From: Trogon surrucura
Taxonomy: Eukaryota; Chordata; Aves; Trogoniformes; Trogonidae
DNA length: 64,000 bases
Reading direction: 5' to 3'
NCBI GenBank assembly: GCA_020746105.1
Contig: CM036619.1
Location: forward strand, 10,516,238-10,580,237
Shown: in pieces, positions 13,460-25,560 of the stretch
Layout of the letters: each line of letters starts with the position of its first letter
How positions within the stretch are numbered: the first letter of the stretch is position 1
The notes under the pieces: generated by a model
The model's database searches: none
What the model saw: only the letters and a program-made list of their open reading frames with translations
Told to the model about the DNA's origin: nothing
Made by a program: the position numbers and the translations under genes

Positions 13460-16400
13460 CTACCAGATCAGAGTTGCAGGATTTGCCTCCCACTTTGGTC
13501 TGATGTAAAGGACTCTACATATCCTACAACAGTGCATGGTCCAAATTAAGCTCAGCTTACTTTTAGCACCAGACTAAGGAGTGCAGCTACTGTGGACTGC
13601 TCTTGAGTGACTATCTCTCTTGGCTGACTGAAGACCAAACTTAAAGGAGAAAAATTTCTTGACTTAGTCATTTTAACTGAGCTCCTACAAATGTGTGGAT
13701 TGATCTCAGATCATCGAAGCGATAGCTGGTCACCATACAGCACTTACTAACGTAGATAAAAGCAATCAATACCGTGTAGTTGGGAACCTTAGTAGTTCCA
13801 GAAGGTAGGCATTCAAAAGTCTTCTAGAAAAGGAGCCTTATGACAAAGGCATTACTGAAGAAAAGACTAGAAACCAATGAAATGTGTGGCTTTCTCCCTG
13901 GCTATGTCAGCCCTGAGACCACTGGAAAACTCTTGTTGATTATTATAGATATGAGATTGAACCTTAAACTGTTACTACAAACAGGCAGAGCTCAATGGGA
14001 GAAAAAAAGCTGGAACAGTATTATGTAGCTGCGTCAAAAGCCAGCACAACCTGAGGAGCAGAAATACCCCTCTTTGACCTATGCACTGGCCATCCCTTCA
14101 ATGCAACCATGGTAGCACTTGGTTCTTCTTTCATTGCACGGACAGCCTTGATGTTGGTACCTTTATCTGCTTAGTTTTCTTGGTGTAGGTAAATGGGTTC
14201 CTTCTATGAACCAAATGAAAGTCAGCCCGAGCTGCTGGGGCCACAGTAAGAAAACTGCACGTGTGTGACTACAGCAATTCAATGCCTAATCTGTTCCTTC
14301 TATTAAAATACTATTTATTGCGGCTTGTCAGTCGAGAGTGACCGGTAAACAGAGGTGCCAGCTCCAACTGGGTGCCAGACTACTGGGAAGAAACCTCCTT
14401 TCTTTGGATCTTCCTATCACATTTTCTAAGTTGAAGCAAGAATCTCTCCTTCCCTGAGACTGACTTCCAGCCATCATTAGAGGGAGCTGTTGCCCCAGCA
14501 AGTCCCAACCTCCTTTTGCGTTCTCCAGACCTGCTCTGAACTGCTGCACTTCGAAGAAGTTCAATTGATTCACGAGCTGGCACCTTTCTGTACAGCACTG
14601 TCAATCCTGTCAGCTCTTGAAGGTGCTTCTTAAATAAATATCTTCATTTTCATTTGTTCGGCCTTCTGTACCAAACAGAAGAAAGATGTCTGAGCTAAAC
14701 TGTGGTGACACTGTGATCTTCCACTGCTGGCTGGGGGAGCTAGGGGAACCTTTTAGCCTTTCTGTTAACCTACGGTAAAAAAGCAGAGGAAAGCGTTGAC
14801 ATAATTTTCTTGTGTCATTTCACCATCCCTTTGTTTGAATCATCAGTCTTTTCCCTCATCCTGACCCTGTTCTCATTTCCATCACAACTGGAGTAGTTCA
14901 GCCCAAGCCAGGGAAGTTACACGGATGCAAACTCCTGTGAATGAGATCAGAGTTGGACTTTTTGTGAAAAAGAACAAAGACCCAAGACCAAAATTTTAAC
15001 GAAGTCAAGCATCTGACTCAGTAGTTAACCTTTGCTTTTAACTTGTAACCATTTTTCTTTGAAACAAATGTCAGGATGGTGGCTTGGGGTACCCCATCTC
15101 CATGCATTCTATGCTCATTTTCCTAACTGGGGATGGATACCCTGTTAGGTTTTGTTTTCTGATGAGAAATGTGTGGAGATTAGATACATGGTGTCACTGG
15201 TGTTATTCCAGGCTAGTAAAATCACATGGCATATTTCATACTAAGAGAGGGTGTAGATTGAATTACTGCAGGCCCAGCACGGGTTGTGCACCCAGTGTGT
15301 GTAAGAGTGTATTTCAGCCGCATGAAGCAATGCGCTGGGTATTGTTTTAAATGTGCATGGGCTGCATTAAAAATGTCAGCTATCACATGAGAGTTGTTCT
15401 TTTTACTGACAGGAACAATTGTGTAACCAGATCTCCATGCTTATTAAACCAAATTCAGATTGGTGGGTAGATTTAAATAGGAATGAATTTGCCTGTTTAC
15501 TTTTAGTATCTTGAACCTGGGAGTTGGCTCACTTGCAGCAGAGGGACTGCACCCTGTATACCTGTAAACCAGCGTTCTTAAAACTATGCAACTCATTTGA
15601 AGCAGATAAGGTTATCTCAGTATTTGCAGTTTTCCTTCTATTCTTCTGTTTTTCCTGTGGAGAGCACTCGGCACTCTCCCTGCTCTAAGGTAATACTATT
15701 TCATTTTCCAAACCAATTCATCAGGTTTCTAAGTGTGATCATTCAGCATGTAAATTCAATGCATAATCTTTTTGCTGTCATCTTACTCATTTAAATGGAC
15801 TGAATACAAGGGATATTTTTGTAATCTGTCTGTGCTCTCTCGGGACAGCTTTGTAAATGACATGTTACATTCCCAAGTCTCAGCCAGGCAAAGAGGTTCA
15901 TTCAGTGCCAATAAAGAGCAGTTACTTCCTAATAAGTATATTAACTGCTCAAAATGCTGTTGTGAAGATCTGAGAAAAAAAACCTCTGTCAGAGAGAAAG
16001 CAAGCGGAAGCGAAGCAGCGAATGTAGCTGCTTGGAGCATGTGTCTGTCAGGACAGTGTCCAGCATGTTGCTGGTGGGTCTGGAGTCTTTGCCTCAGTGG
16101 GGTGATCCAAGTGCCACGAGTTAAGCCAGTCTGCAGTCAAAGGGCACACCACAAAGCAGACAGAGCCCAGGGGTCAAGTACTCTGTTTCCAGGCTCGCTG
16201 TAAGATAGTGGTGGCCACCGTTGCCATTAAAAGAAGCGGGTCTGACTTCTCCTGCCTTTCTTATAGCCATCACTAAGAGCAGTTTTTTCTCAACTCAGCA
16301 GGCAACTGGGTCTTGGAAGTAAGTGGGTTTAAAACTAGCCAGGAAACAGGAACAAAAAGTAATTTTAACTGATCTGATTTATTGTACAGTTGCAGATACT

Positions 16401-19174
16401 GGAGCCAAGGTATGGTGGCACAAGAGCAGAAGTAAGTTTCAGGGAGCAGCGAGGAAGACCAGGGCTACTTCTGGTTGTGATGCTGGTTTATGGTGTCTTG
16501 AAGTGAGCATGAGCCTTCAGGTTAAGCTACCTTTGCAGCCAAAACCTCCTGCCTGTCTCAGCATTGTGGTGCTGGGCCATTAACTCCCTAAATAAAAGTG
16601 CTGCAAATGGAACTCCGCTCTGCCAACCTATAGCTTTATACCTCCACGCTGTCTTGGGCAGTTTGGGTCAGTAAGTGCCAGGATCTCCTCCAGTGAACTC
16701 TCTTTGCTGCTCCTCCTTTTACTGCTCAGTGTTGTCAAATCATGGTCTCAATTTCAAGAAAAGAAAAAAAAAATATTGTTTTCACAGGGTGCAGAAGTGA
16801 GCATTTGAACTCACTGCCATGGGATGTCATAGACGCCAAAAACATAAAGCTTTGTTTAGTTTTCTTTTGGTTTTTTTTCCTTAAAAATGCTTAGATAACT
16901 CATGAAGGAGGGCTGCAGTGACATCAATTAAATCCGATGATCTCAGGAAGGCTGTTTTTTGCTAATTGACGTGAAAAGAATCATTCTGTGCATAAGCTGC
17001 TCTACTCTGTTCCTTAAATCAATGTAGCTCCTCAACCCCTTCCTTAACCTGTCAGGGGCTAAAATTGGGGACAGCAAACTGGGAAGTCGGACTTTTGGTC
17101 TGATCCACCACAACTATTCCCACTTTTCATAAACAATATTTTAATAATCTGTGAGGGGATCTTAAGACAAGAATGTGCCTCGTCACACTTTGTGCGCAAA
17201 TTATCACCTGCAAATGCAGTAGCTTATCTGACAAGTTGTATGGTCATATATTCCCAAAGAAGAATAAGATCTGGGTGTTAGCTTACAAACATGAAGTTAT
17301 CCAGTCCTGCACAGCTAAGATAAGAACAACTATGTCAAATTTCCGGTGCCTTTACTCCAGCTGGTATTCTGCTATGGACACTGAGTGCTTTAGAAGAAAG
17401 GAGGAATGTGAAACTTGCTCTTTTTGTAATATAGCTTTAATTGTAATCAATTATTTATCCCGCAAACCAATGTTTGTAACTGAATATCTGTGTTTAGAGC
17501 CTGAATTTGGTTTTATTTGCATGGGAATAAATAGAGAAGGATTCCATTGCAATTAATGGATATGGGGCAGTGTGACATCTAGCAGGATCTGGCCTTCAGT
17601 ACTTCATGGGTACCTTGGTGACAGATCCAGCAGAGCCAGGGAGAGATTCTCTGTCCTCTACCTGTCCTGCTGACAGTGCAGGTGTAGCTCTTGAATGGCA
17701 ATTAGGAACATTTGAATCAGTGTGGGTTTTGTTGCACATGCTTTGTGAAACCTGTCTCCTTACGTAAGAGGAAAAAACAGAAAAGCCCATCATCCCTCGT
17801 AAATACTTTGCAGCCGAGAAGACCAGCGCGGTTGATCCTGTTGCTTTCTTCATGGTGACCTCCAGACCGTGTGAGAGCTTTTCAAACCCGTGCCATTACC
17901 TACTGCTGGCCCACAATGTGGCCCCCGTGTTTACAAGCACTATCACCCTCAATGACTGGGGAACTGTATCAGGTGAGTCAGGGTTTCCTCCCTGCTGGGA
18001 AGCCCTTGGCAGTAGTGCAAGGTGATGAGTGAGAAAAGGCGAGCTTGAGGCTGGCTCCTGGGGTCCCTTGAGCTTCTGGGGGCAAGGAGAAGACCTCTCA
18101 GGGTGTGCTTCAGATATCTAACCTCAGGTCCACCCAGCACACTGAGTGCCCACGGGACTTACCAAGAAAGAGAGAGAGGACCATATCCCTGCACTGTGTG
18201 ATTTAGAGAACATGCACAACATGGCATCACCAAGAGAACCTGGTTCCCAACGCTGCACACAGTGCAAAGCCTGTGGGGCATGACAAACATTTTTAGGAGC
18301 AAAAAGCACAGAGGGCTTCCAAGTGTCCTGTGACAGCAGCCCCTGACAGAGACATGAGAATTCCAGTGCCCAACTGAGCTGCAGCAGGGCACACAGCAGG
18401 GTGGGGATCCCGGCCTCTAAAACACAGCAAAATAAGAAGTGGTTTCATTCAGAAAGGCAATTTCTGCTTTTCATTCAGAGTGGGAAGCTTGTGACGGGAT
18501 CCAGGAAGGTGACAGAGGGAAGTAACCTTTACACGCAGTGGGAAACTGAAATTCATTGAAGAAATATCTCCCCCATCTCTACCCATCTTCTAAACACGTC
18601 TTCTGCCTTGGGAGAGATAATCTATAAGATACTGACCACGCTCTCGTTTTTCTCAATGAAAAGTAGGAAGCTTTAAGTGCCACGCAGACAAGCCCCGCTT
18701 CCTCACACTGGCCAGGAGAGTGGGCGCTTACAGACTTGCTTGTGCGGGAAGAAATTGCTCTTTGTGGGGTTTAGCCTTCACCACCGGCTATCGCTCTTGT
18801 CTGCTAGTCATGTGCCTTAATCCTCCAAAGTGGACTGCCCTGCAGTTTAACATTCCGCGAATTCCTGTCGCCTGCTGACACGCAGCCCATTGAAAGGCAG
18901 CTCCAGAGTCTGCGGGAAACCTTTGCACCAGCTCACAGGGGCGACTGCTGCTGCCACCGTGTCCCTTGTGCCAGGCGTGCCTTTCTATTCCGAGCTGCCT
19001 GGCCACCCGTGCTGGGGGTGGGTATAGCTGAGGAGTGGCGGGAGAAAGTATCTGGAGAGTCACCAGCAGTACCCGTGGGCTGGGTGCCCAGAGCCCGGTG
19101 CAATGTAAAACACGCTGTCTGACAGAGAGCGAAACTGGGGCAAGGGGTCTTGGAAGGATTTTTTGGGAGACTGG
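13460..19174. other. Non-coding single-copy stretch
   Basis: No gene, RNA gene or classifiable transposon seen. Open frames of 143 codons (15772-16203, +) and 127 codons (17173-17556, +) occur, but neither shows a domain, repeat or low-complexity pattern of a real protein, and each sits in AT-rich DNA with ordinary composition. The last 0.5 kb is unusually CpG-rich and is listed separately. Confidence 0.55.
18655..19025. other. CpG-enriched patch
   Basis: I count about 16 CpG dinucleotides over roughly 370 bases, including CCGCG near 18,856, GTGCGGG, CACCGGC and CATTCCG. The surrounding DNA often has none for hundreds of bases. The patch lies just upstream of the plus-strand CR1 at 19.18 kb. 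It contains no recognisable promoter element or exon. It could be a weak CpG island, a GC-rich regulatory element or the remnant of an inserted GC-rich sequence. Confidence 0.4.
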
Positions 19175-19391
19175 GTCTCTGATCTTCCCCATGAGGGTGG
19201 TGAGACACTGGCACAGGTTGTCCAGAGAAGTGATGCAAGCCCCATTCCTGGAAATTTTTAAGGCCAGGCTGGATGGGGCTCTGGGCAATATGGTTTAGTG
19301 GGGGATGTCCCTGCCCATGGCGGGGGGGTTGGAACTAGATGATCTTTAAGGTCCCTTCCAACCCTGACAATTCTGTGATTCTATGATCACA
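19175..19391 (+). mobile_element. CR1 LINE, 5'-truncated, 3' end of ORF2 plus tail
   Basis: This is the 3' end of a CR1 non-LTR retrotransposon. The plus strand encodes the last part of the CR1 ORF2 C-terminal region: the frame reads MRVVRHWHRLSREV, then FKARLDGALGNMV. The 3' UTR follows, with the 'TGGAACTAGATGATCTTTAAGGTCCCTTCCAACCC' type block (19332-19366) and the short tail TTCTGTGATTCTATGATC. In CR1 this short UTR and octamer tail are recognised by the element's own reverse transcriptase. The 5' boundary is approximate because similarity fades near 19,130-19,180. The copy is far too short to be active. Confidence 0.93.
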
Positions 19392-21083
19392 GGGAGACAT
19401 GGAGGTGAAGCTGGGAAAAGAGGGTTAGAAAAGAAGATAAGCTGTGGTGGTCCCCTGTACCTCAGCCCCACGAATGAGACCTAGAAAGATAGGAAGGATG
19501 CTGCTTCTGTCTCTCGAGTGTGTGTGGGCAAGGTTTCATAGAGCCTTAAAATTCAGGAGAAAGTGACATTTTTGCTATCCCAGGAGGGTGAAAAACTTTC
19601 ATCCTTGTCCTGACTGTGGGTGTTTGGCAAATCTTAACTTCACTAGTCCTGAGCAGGGTTGAAAAGGAAGGCTACCCTTCTTTCATTACACTGTTTCTAA
19701 AGTGGAAACAACAATAATTTGAAGAATTAATAATTCTGCACGTAAGGAGAGTTTTAATGTTGGCTATAAATAAAGACATCAAGGTGTATGTCGCCTTTGG
19801 AAAGGCTGAGGAATTTGCTTGTCCATCTGATCTTGCAAACGCTTAAAAAATTTCTGTCTTGACAGTATCAATAAGCTGGTTTTGCTGGGTAAGTTCCTAT
19901 GCTTGCAGGCAAAGGCTGAGGACCCAGGCGGTGGCAGGATAGGAAGGATCACAGTTATTTTTTCTCAGTCTGTTACGGTTTCTCATTTTCTAAGAATTTC
20001 AGTGACAGGTAGGAATTTGGAGGCTTTTGTATGCTGATAACAATAGCCGTTAGGATTTGACAAGTGTGAAAGACAGGCATATGTTGTCCTCAAAGATATG
20101 CAACACTAACCATCCATGCGTCATCTGTGGACGAGTGTTTACGTTTTACAACTTTCTGAATCAACTGTCACTTTTTCTCATTCTCTCTCTCTCTCTCTCT
20201 CTCTCGGTTTTTTTTTTTTTTTATGAATGAAGTCTGAAGAAAGCCAGACAGAAAGGAAGGCTGCAGCATGTTTTATAGCTTGTGTTTCCTTCTGGTGAGG
20301 ATGTTACATTTGCTGAAGTGAATTTCTGAAAGAGATGTGGAAGGGTTTTCTGGTCAGGGTTAGGGGATATTTCATTCACACAGGAAGTTGCAAAAGCTGA
20401 ACAGAAAGTGTGTATTCTAGAAGTTTCAATTAAAAAAAAAAAGAAAAAGTAGGCTGGAGGGTAAAATTGCAAAATACTATCTGAGGCTCAAAAGTTGAGT
20501 GCACTTCATAGTCCTAGTAAAGTTTAATGTTAATAGCAGCATCAAAATTCCTTTAAATACGAGACATAGGAACACTTTTCCACCTAATCTTCTAGTGCAA
20601 ACCTTTTAGAAACCCTTATGTCTCTGATGTATTTCTGTGACAAAAAACAGCTGTCTTTTGCATAAGCTGTTCCAGTGCAGAACCTTTGGAATAAATGTTG
20701 GGAATTCTTCCAAGCAGGGATGGATGGGATGGACATAATGTCACCTGAGTTTGGGGTTAGGGAGTTTCAACACATTACTGCCAAGCAAATCACCAATGCA
20801 GTAAGAAACTGGAATGCTGCTCTGTTGTCCAGAGGGGATGCACAAGCTGATTTGAGAGGGGATTGTGGTTCAAATGCCTTTAATACTCCACATACCAGTG
20901 CATCAGGGAGTGGAAGCTGATGTGTTTTATCTTTGTTCTGCTAAGCAGTTAGGTTTTCCCATTCATTTGTCCTAGACCCACAGCACACAGCTTTTCTACA
21001 GACATGTAGCCTCAGTGGGACAGATGCCGGGGGATGGGAAGGGCGTGTTGGCACAGACAGTGGATTATACCTTGCTGAGCCAC
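19392..21083. other. Non-coding stretch with a CT microsatellite
   Basis: No gene or transposon recognised, apart from the simple repeat at 20,182-20,222. Open frames here are under 90 codons and featureless. Confidence 0.55.
20182..20222. repeat. (TC)n microsatellite followed by T15
   Basis: Twelve uninterrupted TC dinucleotides (20182-20205) are followed after GG by a run of fifteen T (20208-20222). A compound simple repeat like this is expected to be length-polymorphic. Confidence 0.95.
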
Positions 21084-21410
21084 AGGGATTCATAGTTTTA
21101 CAGGTTTTAATGTAGGGAAAAGTTCATTGTGGTCATCTAGACTGACCCTCTGTGTCACATGGGTGAAAGAAGCTTACCCCAAACTTTCTACAACAGGATC
21201 ATAATTTTTGTCTGAGTGTCTGTGTATTTTTTGAGATAAACTCAATCTTTATTTAAAAGACTTCCAATGAATTTGGAAGTTAAGGTTACACATAGATAAT
21301 TGCTCAAGCTGTGCGAGCCCTTTATGCAGACCAGTTCCAGCCAGTTTAATCCCCTCTTACATCACTATTCCAAACAGCTAAATACCCACGTCTGAACACA
21401 TGATAGGGAA
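21084..21410 (-). mobile_element. Ancient CR1/L3-like LINE relic
   Basis: The plus strand carries the reverse-complement signature of an old CR1-clade 3' end: 'TTCATTGTGGTCATCTAGACTGACCCTCTGTGTCAC' (21122-21157), then a TGTCTGAG... segment and 'CTCAATCTTTATTTAAAAGACTTCC' (21241-21265). The order and spacing match the 3' region of ancient amniote CR1/L3 elements (a 'GTGATCATCTAGTCTGACC' block followed by '...CAATCTTGATTTAAAAACTTC'). It is much more diverged than the other CR1 copies here and lacks the clean octamer tail, so it probably predates modern birds. The 5' limit is uncertain. Confidence 0.65.
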
Positions 21411-22609
21411 GAACTGAATTACTGAAGATACCTAGCATATGAAACCTGCTAAGTGACCATGTGCATGCCTTAGGGTTGACCCAGTGAGAGGTGTGTTAGT
21501 TTAAACTATCTCTACAGTGGATTTTATTTTCATTAGGATCTAAGCTAGCACAATTTACTTTGCAGCTGCATTATGCTAAGGACACATGCATCGTCAGGCA
21601 CCGACCATTACCGTGGCTTAGCTGACAATCAGTAGCTTGATTAACTGCCTGAATTCACTCATGCACCCCAGCTCAAAAGGAGCGGGTGGAAAAGATCTAA
21701 ATAGCTATATTGTTATCTCATTTAGTTGTCCCTGGACACATTTTATAAGCTAGAGGAGGCCTTGGATGCACTTCAGAAGCCAGTTTACTGTGTTATTTGA
21801 AAGCGAAGGGCAAACGGAGGCGAAATTGACATTTCTCCAGCAAGAAATGGGACCTCTAACTTTAGCTTTTTTTTTGCTAGAGAAAGCAGTCTGTGATCTT
21901 CAAAGGTCACAAGCGTTCACAACAGCAGCTTAGCGTCTCATCCAGCAAAAGAACTTCTCTTGTAGCTTAGCTGCCTCCTAAAATCACATGAGGGCACTGC
22001 TGTGAGGTCTGTAGCTGCTTTGCCTGTGTGATCTCATGCGATCAGAGCCTGGAATGGCATGTAAAGTGACAGGTTGACCCACCAGATGGTTTCATTAGTA
22101 CTACACAGGTCATGACAGCAAAGCCTGCTGTAGTCCGTAAGCATATCGAGAACTGAATGCCAGAAGATGTAGGGAAAGCAAAGGCGAGTTTGCAAAATCA
22201 GAAGATTTAAACCTCAGAGGAACGAGTAGGAGAGCAGATGAATTCTGTATGCAGAACTGTTTTTCTGCTGGTGTGAAAACCTGCCTTTCTGATGCTGGTG
22301 GTGTTGCCAAAGGGTGACAGAACTGGTGTCCAAATTGCCTGAGGTGGTCTGCAATGAGCATTCAAAGTCCTGATGCGCTTGTTGGTCTCTGCTTTGTGTT
22401 TGCCTTTGCTGTAGTTCCTAAATACTTGCAGGTAATACACAAAAGAAGCATTTTCTCAATAGTTATAGTGTTTTTCAGCTGCCTTGCAGCCTAATTGAAC
22501 CACCATCTCCAAGTCAAAGACCTGCAAGCTCTGTTCAACATGGGGACCATGATGTTTAATGATGTGTTGTATGGAACACGGATGTCTCCTAGCTCTGTGT
22601 CTGCACTAG

Positions 22610-22675
22610 AGGATCCCAGAAATAGTAGGTGGAAGGGAGCTTTGGAGGTCATTTAGTCCTTCCTCCTCCAGGAAG
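22610..22675 (-). mobile_element. Possible old CR1 3'-end fragment
   Basis: The plus strand reads GTGGAAGGGAGCTTTGGAGGTCATTTAGTCC, resembling the '...GGAAGGGACCTCTGGAGGTCATCTAGTCC' block near the 3' end of CR1, in minus orientation. It is preceded by a GATCCCAGAAATAG segment that could be a decayed tail. Only about 60 bases are comparable. Confidence 0.45.
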
Positions 22676-23632
22676 CAGGAATATTTCCAAGGGAAAAGGA
22701 AATAAAGAAAAAGGAGGCAAACCCCCTAGTCTTGCCAGGAAAAAAAAGACCCTGTGAGAACATTTTGACATCTGTCATGGAGGAAATACACTGGGGAAGG
22801 AGCAGGACTGGAGAGAAGTCGTTAATTTTCTGTGTTATCTGGGTGTAAAAATGGAAGATTTCCACAGTCATGGGATGAAGGTTTGGGGTTTGGAAGAAAT
22901 GAACACCCAGTTGCACTGGAAGAACAGTTTTGTCCACTGCTGCTTATCATCCCAGCTCTGCCTACATGCACAGAGGAGCACACTGCCTCAAAAGTACAGT
23001 TGCTGGCAAGGTTTTTCCTCTGCTGAATGCGAATGCTATTGATCTGCTGAGCTTAATTAAACTCTCTGGGTATTTCAGCTTGCACAGTTTAGATAAGAAA
23101 ATGTCTATTCCTCCCAGTCTCAGAAAGAAACCAGTAGCCCTCTTCCTTATTTGGTGTAAGTCTGTTGTGGTCGTGCTGCCCGATTTGTAATACTGAACTC
23201 TCCACTCAAACTGAAAGCAGTTCCCCATCATAGACCAACATTTTTGTCTTGCTTGCCCTCTAGATGGCAAACTCTCCCCAATTTTGGGACGGGAGCAGCC
23301 ACAATGGTTGCTGCTGCCTTTTGCATTCGTTAATTTGCAGCACAACTTCAGTTGGTAGTTTTCAAGCAACCAGACACAAAAAGACAAATCCCAGCAAAGA
23401 TAATGGAGGAGGAGGAGAAGGAGGGATCAGCAGTGACATACGCGAGTTTCATAGGGAAGTTTCTCATGAGGTGAAATGTGAAATAACAGGCATTGATTTA
23501 CCATATGCACGACGGAATTGCTGGCTGCCCCTGCAGCCTGGTGCTGTGGATCTCCAGGAGTTACTCCTCCAGGAGTACTACATAGTTCTGCTTAAGTGCT
23601 TTAGATGTGATTGAAGCATGAATAAAGCTGAA

Positions 23633-23668
23633 CTTTTATTTATTAATTTGTTTATTCATTTATTTTAC
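23633..23668. repeat. TTTA-type low-complexity tract
   Basis: Imperfect TTTA/TTTG tetranucleotide repeats (TTTATTTATTAATTTGTTTATTCATTTATTTTA). The AATAAA at about 23,621 just upstream is probably coincidental in such AT-rich DNA. Confidence 0.7.
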
Positions 23669-24845
23669 CTATGAGATGAGACTCAAGCAAGGAGTCAGGA
23701 CTCCCACCTACACTGTAGGCAGTGAGTTCTCCTGTTCTTTCTTTGGCAGTCCATTTCCTGGGTTTACCTAATGTCCTGTCTCTAATTCCATTCCTCCTTT
23801 TAAGCTCCTATCTCTTGCCAAAAGTTTTCTTCCCTCTTTTTCAACCAGAACCCAGCCCTGCGACTCCTTTACCCTCCCCAGACATGCAGCCCCATTCTCA
23901 AACCCCATCTCCCCTCCCTGCCAAGTTCCCATCTCCCCTAAACGTTCAGATCCAAAATACGGTCAGAATTTAGACACAACACTGTGACAAAATCACAAAG
24001 GAACATCTCTCAGTTGCCTCTCAATATCTTACCCCTCAGAAGATGCAGATATGCTAAGTTCTACAAAATGACTAAAGTTTGGTGGCCTAGGTCTTATCAA
24101 TCCCTCCTCTTCCCAGAAGCACAGGGCCTCAAGGGAGTGTGTAGCCTTCCAAGGAGAGATCTATCAGCTTAAAGTGGTTGTTTACAGTGCAGGCACCTAT
24201 ATCTGAGCAAGTCACCTGGGCTGCCTTTACAATCAGTGAAGAGCTGTCAAAAGAGTTCGGGGAATCTAAGGCACTATTAAAGTGGTTACCCACACTGAAA
24301 GGTATTCTCTAAACTGCCCATAAAGAGAGCCTGGACACTCCACATGGAAACTTATATGACAGGTAGAGTTAGAGGAAAATAATCTCATTCTTGTACCTCT
24401 GGTGATCTGAGGTGACATTTTAAATTTTATCTGTTTCTTGGAATTCAGAATATTTAGACTTCCTCTTTGTGCAGGAGACAGAAGAGTCTTTGACATGGCC
24501 AGTAAGACTTCCTCCTTACTTTCTCCTTGAAACTTTCTAGAAATCAATTCTCAGCCTCTGTAGTAGAGGTAAATAACAAAATATGTGAGTTTAGCCCTTT
24601 GGAAAAGAGAGAAAGAAGGTAAATGCAGCATTTTCCAATTCAGAATTGAGTAAACGCTGTTTCTTATTGTACACTCTCCAGTCCTCTAGGCAGGACTATG
24701 AGGTTTCACAAAGGAACTAGTTGTTTTATTTTTGGTGTGATGAGGGGGATGAGCAGATCCAGTTGAATATCGACATTCACTGTCCTAACTAGCACTTCGA
24801 CATTTTTCTAAGTCAAGTGAAACACTGTTCATCTTTACTCAACCA

Positions 24846-25560
24846 TCAGGCTCGGGACTGCCCTGCTGGAGAGCAGCGCAGGGGAAAGGGACCTGGGGGT
24901 TCTAGTGGACGACAGGATGGCCATGAGCCAGCAATGTGCCCTCGTGGCCAAGAAGGCCAATGGCATCCTGGGGTGTATTAGAAGGGGAGGAGCAAGTAGG
25001 TCAAGAGAAGTCCTCCTGCTCCTCTACTCTGCCCTGGTGAGGCCACATCTGGAATATTGTGTCCAGTTCTGGGGCCCTCAGCTCAAGAAGGACAGGGAGC
25101 TGCTTGAGAGAGTCCAGCACAGAGCCACAAAGATGGTGAAGGGAGTGGAGCATCTCCCTTTTGAGGAAAGGCTGAAGGAGCTGGGTCTCTTTAGCTTGGA
25201 GAAGAGGAGGCTGAGGGGTGACCTCATTAGTGTTTGTAAATATGTCAATGGGGAGTGTCAGGAGGACGGAGCCAGGCTCTTTTCAGCGGCGTCCACTGAC
25301 AGGACAAGGGGCAATGGGTGGAAGCTGGAACATAGGAGGTTCCATAAAAATATTAGAAAAAACTTTTTTACTGTGAGGGTGACAGAACACGGGAACAGGC
25401 TGCCCAGGGAGGTTGTGGAATCTCCTTCTCTGGAGACATTCAAAACGTGTTCCTGTGCTCTCTACTGTAGGTGATCCTGCTCTGGCAGGGGGGCTGGACT
25501 AGACGATCTTTGAGATCCCTTCCAACCTCTAACATTCTGCGATTCTGTGATTCTGTGATT
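24846..25560 (+). mobile_element. CR1 LINE, 5'-truncated, ORF2 C-terminus and 3' tail
   Basis: About 715 bases of the 3' end of a CR1 retrotransposon on the plus strand. The open frame 24905-25474 (189 codons) is the region downstream of the reverse-transcriptase palm: it reads [64 protein letters not shown] and [16 protein letters not shown] in the correct CR1 order. The similarity continues in frame upstream of that first Met to about 24,850, so the Met is not a true start. Near 25,448 a small deletion relative to the family shifts the frame and ends the protein in SCALYCR instead of the usual LDTFLC... tail. The 3' UTR follows and ends in ATTCTGCGATTCTGTGATTCTGTGATT. It lacks the endonuclease and palm domains and is a dead 5'-truncated insertion. 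Confidence 0.97.

Larger units (their letters stand above)
21411..24845. other. Non-coding stretch, one weak CR1-like patch
   Basis: No gene recognised. Open frames reach 141 codons (22962-23387, -) and 116 codons (23264-23614, +), but they overlap on opposite strands without family similarity. A TTTA-rich tract lies at 23633-23668. A short CR1-like segment at 22,610-22,675 is listed separately. Confidence 0.5.

Noticed and set aside
15772..16203. 143-codon plus-strand open frame
   Set aside because: No motif, no homology I can recognise, and an antisense frame of similar quality overlaps it; chance frame in non-coding DNA.
17173..17556. 127-codon plus-strand frame with many cysteines
   Set aside because: The cysteines are irregularly spaced and no domain is recognisable; AT-rich background.
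18788..19288. 166-codon minus-strand open frame
   Set aside because: It lies in the CpG-rich patch and runs antisense through the CR1 at 19.2 kb, where GC-rich sequence has few stop codons.
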